Part shown: positions 8,086-15,451 of the stretch, one piece after another
Layout of the letters: each line of letters begins with the position of its first letter
How positions within the stretch are numbered: position 1 is the first letter of the stretch
Assembly: GCF_007004765.1 (NCBI RefSeq)
Contig: NZ_VIKR01000004.1
Location: 434,001 to 498,000 of the forward strand
Length of the DNA stretch: 64,000 bases
Direction of reading: 5' to 3'
From: Aliikangiella marina
GTDB taxonomy: Bacteria > Pseudomonadota > Gammaproteobacteria > Enterobacterales > Kangiellaceae
Notes under the pieces: generated by a model
Database searches by the model: none
What the model was told of the DNA's origin: nothing
Seen by the model: the letters and a program-made list of their open reading frames with translations, nothing else
Translations under genes and position numbers: made by a program

Positions 8086-8119
8086 AATTCCTCAATATAA
8101 GTGATAAACGGCAAACTCT

Positions 8120-8135
8120 CTGTACTCAACTACAG
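8120..8135 (-). promoter_or_regulatory. LexA (SOS) box-like operator
   Basis: The sequence CTGTACTCAACTACAG matches the gammaproteobacterial LexA core CTG-N10-CAG, with CTGTA and TACAG arms. It lies about 17-32 bases downstream of the predicted start of the minus-strand transcript and 35 bases before the ATG of the 392-aa gene, a position where a repressor would block elongation. Just upstream, AGTTC-N8-GAACT (8138-8155) is a second inverted repeat spanning the start site. Confidence 0.45.
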
Positions 8136-8158
8136 AAAGTTCAAGATAGCGAACTCAT

Positions 8159-8187
8159 ATAATATGGGCGCTTATATTTCTTTTCAA
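8159..8187 (-). promoter_or_regulatory. Promoter of the unknown two-gene operon
   Basis: On the minus strand, TTGAAA (8187-8182) and TATTAT (8164-8159) are separated by 17 bp. The -35 occupies the same bases as the -35 of the plus-strand XRE promoter, so the two promoters compete for one region. Confidence 0.55.
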
Positions 8188-8218
8188 GTAAAAAAAGTAA
8201 GTCTATAATGAACTTTTT
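8181..8218 (+). promoter_or_regulatory. XRE gene promoter with overlapping inverted-repeat operator
   Basis: TTTTCA (8181-8186), 17 bp, then TATAAT (8204-8209). The inverted repeat AAAAAGT (8192-8198) / ACTTTTT (8212-8218) brackets the -10, the expected place for autorepression by the XRE protein. A repressor here would also sit beside the shared -35, so it could control both directions. Confidence 0.5.
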
Positions 8219-8244
8219 ACACCATTCACTGAGGAGGCACTGCC

Positions 8245-8565
8245 GTGGCCAACGTATTAGGGGCCAAGATTAAAGAGCTCCGCAAACAAAAAGGCCTTAC
8301 ATTAGAACAACTTGCGGAGAAAATAGGCTCAGGTAAAAGCTACATCTGGGAGATCGAGAATAAAGGCGTGAAACGTCCATCTGCTGAAAAATTAGCTGCC
8401 ATTGCAAAAGAACTCGATGTAACCACCGATTACCTGCTCGACAATGAGCAAACTGAAATAAGTGAAGGACTCACAAAAGAGATGTATTTCCGTAAGCTAG
8501 GCCAGCTAGACGAAGATGACCAAAAACGAATTATGGATATGATTGATGCATGGAGCAAAAAGTAG
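8245..8565 (+). CDS. XRE-family transcriptional repressor
   Basis: 106 aa. The N-terminal HTH_3 domain spans residues 8-62 (LRKQKGLTLEQLAEKIG, then YIWEIENKG); the C-terminal 40 residues are acidic and helical. The start is a GTG with an AGGAGG eight bases upstream. The stop region overlaps the ImmA/IrrE gene by 16 bases. XRE/ImmA pairs work as a repressor and the metalloprotease that inactivates it after DNA damage or another signal, as in ICEBs1 ImmR/ImmA and Deinococcus DdrO/IrrE. Here the pair precedes mcrBC and faces the unknown operon, so it probably governs one or both. Confidence 0.85.
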   Translation: MANVLGAKIKELRKQKGLTLEQLAEKIGSGKSYIWEIENKGVKRPSAEKLAAIAKELDVTTDYLLDNEQTEISEGLTKEMYFRKLGQLDEDDQKRIMDMIDAWSKK

Positions 8566-9482
8566 TGCCGGATAAAAAGTCCCCTCAAAAAGAGGCAAAC
8601 CGAGTAACAAAATTCTTGGATCTGGGGCTAAACGGCACTGATCGATTTCCTGTAGATGTGGAGAAAGTAGCTTTAGAACTAACCCCTGAATTCAACAGAG
8701 ATCCTATTACCGCCGTTACTGGAAACAGCATTGGGAACTCTGTAGACGGAATGCTAGTAAAGCATCCAACCAAAGATGAGTGGGCCATCTTTTACAATAC
8801 GGATGTGGTTCACCCTGGCCGTACTAACTTTACTAAGGCCCATGAGTTGGGCCACTACATGGTCCACCGACAATCTCTAAGCAAAACCAAATTTCAGTGC
8901 GGCGAAAAAGACATGCTGGATGAAAACCAGCAAGGTATCGACATCGAAGCAGAAGCTAATGCCTTTGCTGCCAATCTGTTAATGCCTAACAATGATTTTC
9001 GAGCACAGGCTGACGGTCAAAAGTTTAGTATCGATTTAATGCAGCATTGCGCCGACCGCTATGGCGTATCACTCACGGCGGCTGTTTTGAAATGGCTCGA
9101 CTTCACTAAGAAGCGCGCCATCGGCCTGCTATCAGAAGAAGGCTTTATGCATTGGTCTAAATCTAGCGGCAGTGCTTATAGCTCTGGCCGTTACTTCGCG
9201 ACCAAGCAAGACTGTGTAGAGGTACCTGAGTTCTCATTAGCAGCACAAGAGCAGTATTCAACAGAAGCAAGAAATGGTGTTAAGCATGGCCCTGGAATTT
9301 GGTTTCCGAATGAGGAAGTTATTGAGCACAGCATCTACTCAGAAGAATACGGCAAGACCTTAACCATATTAGTGCTTGGTGACGCAGGTGGATACAGTGA
9401 CCCAGATGACTTCAATGAAGATGATGAGTTGCTTACTGATTCGTACACCAACTTTATTAACAACGGGCAGAATCCATATTAG
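8550..9482 (+). CDS. ImmA/IrrE-type metallopeptidase
   Basis: 310 aa. The zinc-protease motif HELGH is at residues 98-102, with the third ligand Glu in the EAEANAFAANLLMP helix near residue 135; this is the classical COG2856 signature. The C-terminal 130 residues form an extra domain beyond the catalytic core and may be a sensor. The gene overlaps the XRE gene by 16 bp and has no clear ribosome-binding site, implying translational coupling. It likely cleaves the XRE repressor upon stress. It lacks the N-terminal HTH seen in fused versions because the HTH is encoded separately. Confidence 0.85.
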   Translation: MEQKVVPDKKSPQKEANRVTKFLDLGLNGTDRFPVDVEKVALELTPEFNRDPITAVTGNSIGNSVDGMLVKHPTKDEWAIFYNTDVVHPGRTNFTKAHELGHYMVHRQSLSKTKFQCGEKDMLDENQQGIDIEAEANAFAANLLMPNNDFRAQADGQKFSIDLMQHCADRYGVSLTAAVLKWLDFTKKRAIGLLSEEGFMHWSKSSGSAYSSGRYFATKQDCVEVPEFSLAAQEQYSTEARNGVKHGPGIWFPNEEVIEHSIYSEEYGKTLTILVLGDAGGYSDPDDFNEDDELLTDSYTNFINNGQNPY

Positions 9483-9515
9483 GTTATGATTAGCTAGAAA
9501 AATAAGAGAGCCAAC

Positions 9516-11360
9516 ATGAATGAATCAATTGAACTTTTTAGCGAGCGATTAAAGGAAACACTTCTTTCTGGTGGCTCAATCAACGACTCCGAAAGTATCC
9601 TTTGGACCCATCAAAATTTTAAAAACTTACACAAGGCAGTCAATGCAAACCTAAAAGAAGGAAAAGAAAGCTTTTTAAAAAAGATTTCGATACAGATTGA
9701 AGAGTCCTCAAACACAGTTTCCGGGATATCAGAGGAAGAGAGGAAATTATTGCTTCCACTCATGTTTGAGCTCTTAAGCTTGTATTACGTTTTTCCTTCC
9801 AATATTTCAAGAAACACAAAAAAGAACGCATTAAAAGAACTCCTTGGCAGTGATAACTCGATAGCCAGAGAGTTAAATCTTTCAATTGACAACTTCAACA
9901 TTAGCAGCAATGCAATGCTCGGCGGAGGAATTGGAAGTGGCGGCATGGGATTCAACACTAACAAACAAAAAGAAATTTTTTACCTCATCGACGTTTTTAA
10001 AGAATGGTTCGCTAAATCACCAGATGAACGAGATTCACTACTAAGCAAAAGCGAAGGAAACTTTCGATTTCAAAACTTCCTAGACAGTGTTTCTAATGGA
10101 AGATCACCACAGTGCAGGCATGTCTTACTCTACCTCTTATTTCCAGAATATTATGAGCCGATAATCAGCTCGACACAGAAGTGGAAAATAACACAGGTTT
10201 TTTCTAGTTTTTTTTCAGAAAACGAAGTTAGCAAAGAATGGAATGAAGAAGAGCCAAGCCACCTCACTGATCAAAAGATAAGAGTGATTAGCAATCAACT
10301 TGAAAAGATCAGAGGAAAAAGGACAAATTTTTATGATAAAGAGCTAGCATCCTTCTGGGATTCATCAAGCATTGGCGTGATCCCCGATCTTGACACAGAG
10401 TTGCTTGAATATAAAAAGCAAGTTGTCTTGTATGGCCCTCCCGGAACAAGCAAAACATATACTGCCAAACAACTCTCTGAAGAAATAATTCGGTATCGCA
10501 TGGCAAAGGATATTGGTGCGCCAATTTTGCAAGATGAAGGTCAAGAAATGCTATCTAGAGCACTAGACAACAACATTCATCGCCTCCAATTACACCCTGC
10601 TTATAGCTACGAAGATTTTATTAGAGGGCTTCAATTTGAAGGCGGCAACACCTTCTATAAAAAAGGCTATCTACTTAGGCTTTTAGATAGTATGTCTGAA
10701 CAACCAGATCTTCCGCATGTATTAATTCTGGACGAAATAAACAGGGTAGACCTCAGCCGCCTGTTCGGTGAATGTTTTAGTGCCTTGGAAAATCGCGGGG
10801 AGCCAATAGACCTTCTCGGAGAAAGTGATGGAAAGACCATACAGCTAAATATCCCTGACAACCTTTACATTATTGGCACAATGAACTTGATTGATCATTC
10901 CGTTGAACAGTTAGATTTTGCTCTACGAAGAAGATTTCTATGGGTAGAAGCAAGCTACAATGCTGAAGCCTTACTTGAGATCTGTAAGTTTAAATGGGAC
11001 AGTCTTTCTTGGGACAATAAAGGCTTTAATTGGGATGTCGTTGAATCGGATTTCGAGCGATTAGTTGATGCTGCAAATTCATTGAATAATACGATTAAAA
11101 ATGAAGACGAGCTAGGTGATGATTTTGTCTTGGGTCATGTCTTCTTTATAGAGTCAGTTCCATTTCTATACCAATTTTTACAACCTTACTCTAGAAGCCC
11201 AAATAGCTTCCTATTTACAGCAAAAGGCGGATGGCGAGAACCAATAGAAAAACTATGGCGCCTGTCATTATACCCATTACTCAAAGAGTATCTATCCGGT
11301 GTTGATAACCGAGCGCAAGCACAAATCATGAAAAAACTGAAAGAAGCGTTCAAACCTTAA
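9516..11360 (+). CDS. mcrB: McrB-like AAA+ GTPase/ATPase of a type IV restriction system
   Basis: 614 aa. Walker A GPPGTSKT is at about residues 307-314, Walker B and the following helix as LILDEINRVDLSRLF near 405, and the sensor region as GTMNLIDHSVEQLDFALRRR near 452-471, matching McrB's MNTADRS...ALRRRF. The N-terminal 300 residues are lineage-specific and should carry the DNA- or modification-recognition function. McrB forms a hexamer that recruits the McrC nuclease to cut modified DNA. McrC follows after one base. The start ATG at 9516 has an AGAGAG upstream. AT content is visibly higher than in the neighbouring recombinase genes, consistent with separate acquisition. Confidence 0.88.
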   Translation: MNESIELFSERLKETLLSGGSINDSESILWTHQNFKNLHKAVNANLKEGKESFLKKISIQIEESSNTVSGISEEERKLLLPLMFELLSLYYVFPSNISRNTKKNALKELLGSDNSIARELNLSIDNFNISSNAMLGGGIGSGGMGFNTNKQKEIFYLIDVFKEWFAKSPDERDSLLSKSEGNFRFQNFLDSVSNGRSPQCRHVLLYLLFPEYYEPIISSTQKWKITQVFSSFFSENEVSKEWNEEEPSHLTDQKIRVISNQLEKIRGKRTNFYDKELASFWDSSSIGVIPDLDTELLEYKKQVVLYGPPGTSKTYTAKQLSEEIIRYRMAKDIGAPILQDEGQEMLSRALDNNIHRLQLHPAYSYEDFIRGLQFEGGNTFYKKGYLLRLLDSMSEQPDLPHVLILDEINRVDLSRLFGECFSALENRGEPIDLLGESDGKTIQLNIPDNLYIIGTMNLIDHSVEQLDFALRRRFLWVEASYNAEALLEICKFKWDSLSWDNKGFNWDVVESDFERLVDAANSLNNTIKNEDELGDDFVLGHVFFIESVPFLYQFLQPYSRSPNSFLFTAKGGWREPIEKLWRLSLYPLLKEYLSGVDNRAQAQIMKKLKEAFKP

Positions 11361-11361
11361 A

Positions 11362-12678
11362 ATGCTAAAAGATTGCTCACCCATAAATATCGATGAATTT
11401 GCCACAGCCTATTTTGGCAAAGGCAAAAATGCTATAGAGCAAGCAAAAAGCTGGCTTACAAAACTGGCCAAGGCACGCATCGAAGACTCTCATCTTTTCA
11501 AGCTATCCGATAAAACCTTCGAAGATGAACCGATTGTATATTGTGATCATTTTGGGAAATGGTGGACCGGTAGGTTTATTGGCTCTCTTCATTACGAAGG
11601 TGTGTCAATTGAAATCCACCCAAGGTTTGGCTTGAAGTTTGTCGCAGACAATATTCCGCTAAATAATTTTATCCCTGTAGAAACTAATGCATCTTTTTCT
11701 TCAGGGGAGAAATTCATTCATTTACTACAAGCAATGTTATGGCTTAATCTCCTAGCCAAAGCTGCAAAACATACTGTACCTGCAGTTAAAATTAACAAAG
11801 CTCACACCTCAGCAATATCGCGAGGTCGGATTGATGTTCAGAGGACTATTAAAGCAAGGATCAAGGATCCGTCTAAGATAGCGTCAATTTCATCACATAA
11901 GGAAATTAACAACCCTATAACCACAACCGTCGTCCTTGCCTATTTCGAAATACAGCGATGGTTTCCCAAGCACAATCTACTCAACTGGCTACCAGAAACA
12001 ATAGGGCTCAGACTTCAGCAAATGATAGATGCCACTCCTAGGCATTCACCAATTCCGAAAACAAGAGATATAAAGGGGGCGAGACTGGGCTCGATTGCAA
12101 AAGCATATATCCCTTTAACTAGGGTCAGTTTAGATATTTTAAAGAACAAAGGGATATCAGAAAAATCTGATGAAAACAAAAGCTCAACTCTTCTTGTTGA
12201 TGTTGCCGAACTTTGGGAAATTTATATTCTCAGTGTTTTGCGCGAAGCATTAATTAATATTGATGTGCTACACGGGACCCGCGAAGGTGACAAATTCTTG
12301 CTGACTGACAAGAGCGGAAAATATCAACTTGGAAAGCTGTTACCAGATTATATTTTCAATATAAACGGGAACACCGCTTCAATTGGGGATGCGAAATATA
12401 AACGCCTTGGGGATGCCCCATGGATGAGCCCAAAACGTGATGACCTTTATCAAATGACCGCATACCTATCGCGCTACTCAAGCTGTGAGGAAGGTAGCTT
12501 TTATTATCCTGACTGGGGGGATGACTGCACAATTACAGATAACAATCCTTGGCAGTTAGCATCTGGCCAAAGCATCAATTTCATTAAAGTCCCTATTGAT
12601 AAATCTGTCGCAGTTTCCTATTTAAGACAATTTTACGGTGACTCTGTCCACCGAAAAAAACTCATTAACAATTTCTAG
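11362..12678 (+). CDS. mcrC: McrC-like nuclease subunit
   Basis: 438 aa. The N-terminal beta-rich region contains a WWTGRFIGSLHYEG stretch. The C-terminal PD-(D/E)xK nuclease core is visible as VAELWEIYILSVLREA near residue 280, PDYIF near 330 and GDAKYK near 345 (the D...DAK catalytic signature). McrC is the endonuclease of McrBC, activated by the McrB motor at modified cytosines or other modified phage DNA. It starts one base after the mcrB stop, so the two are translated together. Length and order match the family. Confidence 0.88.
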   Translation: MLKDCSPINIDEFATAYFGKGKNAIEQAKSWLTKLAKARIEDSHLFKLSDKTFEDEPIVYCDHFGKWWTGRFIGSLHYEGVSIEIHPRFGLKFVADNIPLNNFIPVETNASFSSGEKFIHLLQAMLWLNLLAKAAKHTVPAVKINKAHTSAISRGRIDVQRTIKARIKDPSKIASISSHKEINNPITTTVVLAYFEIQRWFPKHNLLNWLPETIGLRLQQMIDATPRHSPIPKTRDIKGARLGSIAKAYIPLTRVSLDILKNKGISEKSDENKSSTLLVDVAELWEIYILSVLREALINIDVLHGTREGDKFLLTDKSGKYQLGKLLPDYIFNINGNTASIGDAKYKRLGDAPWMSPKRDDLYQMTAYLSRYSSCEEGSFYYPDWGDDCTITDNNPWQLASGQSINFIKVPIDKSVAVSYLRQFYGDSVHRKKLINNF

Positions 12679-12780
12679 CGACCTGAAATATAAATTAATT
12701 ATCACCTCACTCGTCATTGCCATCAATAGCCCGCACCAGTCCTAATTTACCTGATGGCCATTTCGCCACTCTAAAAACAA

Positions 12781-12805
12781 AATGTTCAACAGTGTTTTGA
12801 ACATT
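12781..12805. promoter_or_regulatory. Inverted repeat at the head of the recombinase cassette
   Basis: AATGTTCAA (12781-12789) and TTGAACATT (12797-12805) form a perfect 9-bp inverted repeat with a 7-bp spacer. It overlaps an upstream ATG of the first cassette gene and may be an operator, which would favour the downstream start at 12821. Confidence 0.4.
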
Positions 12806-12820
12806 CAGAGTGGTAAGCAA

Positions 12821-13039
12821 ATGCAGCAAACAAACCCTTTATCTCCCAAGCGAATGGCTCCTGAAAAGCGCATACAGGAAGTCGCTCATATCATAGCTAA
12901 CGGCCTAATTCGACTGAGAGCGCCAGCCTCGAATAAATCGCAATTATTGGACTCAGATAGCGACATTTCACTTGCTATGTCTGGCTACCGAAGCGTTCAT
13001 GGTGAACCAGAGAACACCAACACTTCGGAGGCAAAATGA
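12821..13039 (+). CDS. Small accessory protein of the recombinase cassette
   Basis: 72 aa from the ATG at 12821 (85 aa if the ATG at 12782 is used; that ATG lies in an inverted repeat). It contains RIQEVAHIIANGLIRLRAP, a pattern I recall from short proteins placed before DUF2924 and serine-recombinase genes in proteobacterial elements. It overlaps the DUF2924 gene by four bases (ATGA). Its role in the cassette is unknown. Confidence 0.6.
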   Translation: MQQTNPLSPKRMAPEKRIQEVAHIIANGLIRLRAPASNKSQLLDSDSDISLAMSGYRSVHGEPENTNTSEAK

Positions 13040-13515
13040 GCTCAGATATCGTATTCGAACCATCCACTTCGGCCGTTGCGCAGATAACGCAACTATCGGA
13101 GATGAGTATGGACGAGATTAAATCTTTATGGCGTCAGCTGTACCGTAAAGAACCACCAACTCATATTCGGTCATTTCTAGAAAAGCGCCTGGCATATCGG
13201 CTACAAGAAGTCGAGTTTAGGCGAGCGCATCAAAACCTTGCAGAGAAAAATGATCGCCGTATCAGTGCCATCATCAATACAGGCAAAAAGCCACTTCGTG
13301 ACCGTTATCCTCAGCCCATCCCCGGCACAGTATTAAGCCGGATTTACCAAGAAAAAGAGCACAAGGTCACTGTCACCCATGATGGTCAGTTCGAGTTTGA
13401 AGGCCGAATTTATAAAAGCCTTTCAGTTATCGCTAGAGAAATTACCGGCACCCGGTGGTCAGGACCACTGTTCTTTGGTTTGAGGAAAGCAATGTACGAC
13501 AAGAAAACGAAGTGA
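13036..13515 (+). CDS. DUF2924 protein
   Basis: 159 aa. The central and C-terminal parts match the DUF2924 pattern: LWRQLYRKEPP and FLEKRLAYRLQE early, then PIPGTVLSRIYQEKEHKVTV and FEFEGRIYKSLSVIAREITG later. DUF2924 genes are almost always next to large serine recombinases and are thought to assist recombination or regulate it, but no activity is established. It lies between the small accessory gene (4-bp overlap) and the recombinase (11-bp gap). Confidence 0.8.
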   Translation: MSSDIVFEPSTSAVAQITQLSEMSMDEIKSLWRQLYRKEPPTHIRSFLEKRLAYRLQEVEFRRAHQNLAEKNDRRISAIINTGKKPLRDRYPQPIPGTVLSRIYQEKEHKVTVTHDGQFEFEGRIYKSLSVIAREITGTRWSGPLFFGLRKAMYDKKTK

Positions 13516-13526
13516 GGTAAAAAGTA

Positions 13527-14876
13527 ATGTCAGAGCAAATTAAAAAACGACTTCGCTGCGCAGTCTATACACGCAAATCAACTGATGAAGGGTTGGACCA
13601 AGATTACAACTCCATCGATGCGCAACGCGATGCGGGCCATGCCTACATTGCCAGCCAGCGCGCTGAAGGTTGGATACCTGTCGAGGATGACTACGACGAT
13701 CCCGCATACTCCGGTGGCAATATGGACCGCCCGGCAATGAAGCGCCTACTTAAAGACATACAGGATGACAAAATCGATGTCGTTGTGGTTTACAAAATTG
13801 ACCGACTGACGCGAAGCCTTACCGACTTCTCCAAAATGATTGAGGTATTCGAACGCCATAACACATCATTCGTCTCGGTCACCCAGCAATTTAACACCAC
13901 CAACTCAATGGGCAGGCTGATGCTGAATATTCTGCTGTCATTCGCCCAATTTGAAAGAGAGGTAACTGGCGAGAGGATCCGCGATAAGATCACCGCTAGT
14001 AAGAAGAAAGGTTTATGGATGGGAGGAATTCCTCCTCTTGGTTACGATGTCAAAGATCGCTGTCTTGTGATCAATCCCAAAGAAGCCAAGTTGGTACAAC
14101 AAGTTTTCAAACGCTTTACGGAAATCGGCTCAACAACGCTGCTGTATAAAGAGCTTCGACTGGAAGGTGCCACCAGTAAATCCTGGACAACACAGGACGG
14201 TCGATTTCGGCCCGGAAAACCAATCGACAGAGGTCTCATCTACAAACTACTTCATAACCGCACCTACCTTGGCGAGCTTAGACACAAAGAGCAGTGGTAC
14301 GAAGGCAAGCACGACGCCATCATTGACCAAAAACTTTGGGATGACGTTCACTCAATACTATCGATCAATGGGCACAAACGCGGCAACTACACCCGCGCAA
14401 AGATCCCATTTCTTCTCAAGGGGATGGTCTTCGCTGAAGATGGTCGAGCGCTTACAACATGGAGTTCAACCAAAAAGAAAAGCGGCAGGCGATACCGCTA
14501 TTACATTAGCACCCGCGATACCAAAGAATATTCTGGCGCCTCAGGCTTACCGAGAATACCCGCCGCTGAATTGGAATCGGCCGTAGTCGAGCAAATCAGA
14601 GGGATTCTCAAAGCACCGCCCATTACTCAGCAGGTTGCATCGATTGCCAATCAGCAGGGCCACGAGATTGATGAAGCTCAGGTCACTGTCGCGCTCAATA
14701 AAATCGATAATGTCTGGGAGCAACTATTCCCCGACGAACAATCTCGGATTATCAAACTGTTGATCGAGAAGATCATTGTTAAGCCCGACAATATTGATAT
14801 CAGACTATGGGAAAACGGTGTTGAACGCCTCGCGCTAGAAATTACAGACTCAGCTAAGCAGGAGGTGGTCGCATGA
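13527..14876 (+). CDS. Large serine recombinase
   Basis: 449 aa. The resolvase-type catalytic domain spans residues 9-155: nucleophile Ser18 in YTRKST, then VYKIDRLTRS near 90 and FAQFEREVTGERIRDK near 140. The Recombinase domain follows (PPLGYDVKD, then LLHNRTYLGELRHKEQWYEG). The zinc-ribbon cysteines of phiC31-type enzymes are absent, as in other DUF2924-linked recombinases. It catalyses site-specific integration or excision by double-strand exchange at short att sites. A four-base overlap (ATGA) joins it to the next accessory gene. Whether it mobilises the whole region or only its own cassette is not shown. Confidence 0.9.
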   Translation: MSEQIKKRLRCAVYTRKSTDEGLDQDYNSIDAQRDAGHAYIASQRAEGWIPVEDDYDDPAYSGGNMDRPAMKRLLKDIQDDKIDVVVVYKIDRLTRSLTDFSKMIEVFERHNTSFVSVTQQFNTTNSMGRLMLNILLSFAQFEREVTGERIRDKITASKKKGLWMGGIPPLGYDVKDRCLVINPKEAKLVQQVFKRFTEIGSTTLLYKELRLEGATSKSWTTQDGRFRPGKPIDRGLIYKLLHNRTYLGELRHKEQWYEGKHDAIIDQKLWDDVHSILSINGHKRGNYTRAKIPFLLKGMVFAEDGRALTTWSSTKKKSGRRYRYYISTRDTKEYSGASGLPRIPAAELESAVVEQIRGILKAPPITQQVASIANQQGHEIDEAQVTVALNKIDNVWEQLFPDEQSRIIKLLIEKIIVKPDNIDIRLWENGVERLALEITDSAKQEVVA

Positions 14877-15319
14877 GTAAGGGAAGCGGATTTAAAATCG
14901 AAATGAGCCAATCTGGCGATCCAAGCGTCTTCGAAGCCAGTAATGGCAAACTCAGCATATCGGTCCCCATCAGTCTAAAACGCAGAAGTGGGCGACAACT
15001 GATTACCTTACCCGATGGTAAAACCCATGAACCCAGACCATGGGACACAGATCCTACGCCTCTGCAACTTGCATTGGCCAGAGGTCATTGCTGGCTTGCA
15101 ATGCTGGAAACTGGCCAAGTTAAATCACTTAGGGAAATTGCCGAGAAGGAAGGCATCGACAACAGCTACGTCAGCCGAATGGTCAACCTGACGACCCTTG
15201 CACCGGATATCGTAGAAGCCATACTGGACGACCAATTGCCGCCAACCGTGACTCTGTTTGATTTGGCGGTTGATCCCCCTAGGCTTTGGACCGATCAACG
15301 TACAAGGCTCACAGTTTAA
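14873..15319 (+). CDS. Recombinase-associated HTH protein
   Basis: 148 aa. The N-terminal region ends in HEPRPWDTDPTPLQLALARG, and a KorB/ParB-like HTH follows (SLREIAEKEGIDNSYVSRM, residues 84-102). The C-terminal part carries PPTVTLFDLA. I recall this architecture (sometimes called bacteriophage-related protein) as the standard last gene after serine recombinase plus DUF2924. It is probably a DNA-binding accessory or directionality factor; the function is inferred from position. It overlaps the recombinase stop by four bases. Confidence 0.65.
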   Translation: MSKGSGFKIEMSQSGDPSVFEASNGKLSISVPISLKRRSGRQLITLPDGKTHEPRPWDTDPTPLQLALARGHCWLAMLETGQVKSLREIAEKEGIDNSYVSRMVNLTTLAPDIVEAILDDQLPPTVTLFDLAVDPPRLWTDQRTRLTV

Positions 15320-15327
15320 AATCACAG

Positions 15328-15356
15328 CGATAGTTAAACCCTAGGTTTAACTATCG
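15328..15356. repeat. Perfect 13-bp inverted repeat between convergent operons
   Basis: CGATAGTTAAACC (15328-15340), the three-base centre CTA, then GGTTTAACTATCG (15344-15356). It lies 9 bp after the recombinase cassette and 95 bp before the end of the CARF-regulator gene. There is no U-tract, so it is an atypical terminator. A recombination site or a bidirectional terminator are the two plausible readings. Confidence 0.6.
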
Positions 15357-15451
15357 TGACAATTTCAAACTTACAGTTAAGTATTTTAAATACCTATCAT
15401 TTTGAGATGTTTACTAATTTGCCGTTTTTCCAAGCCTAAAAAAGTTAGTAC

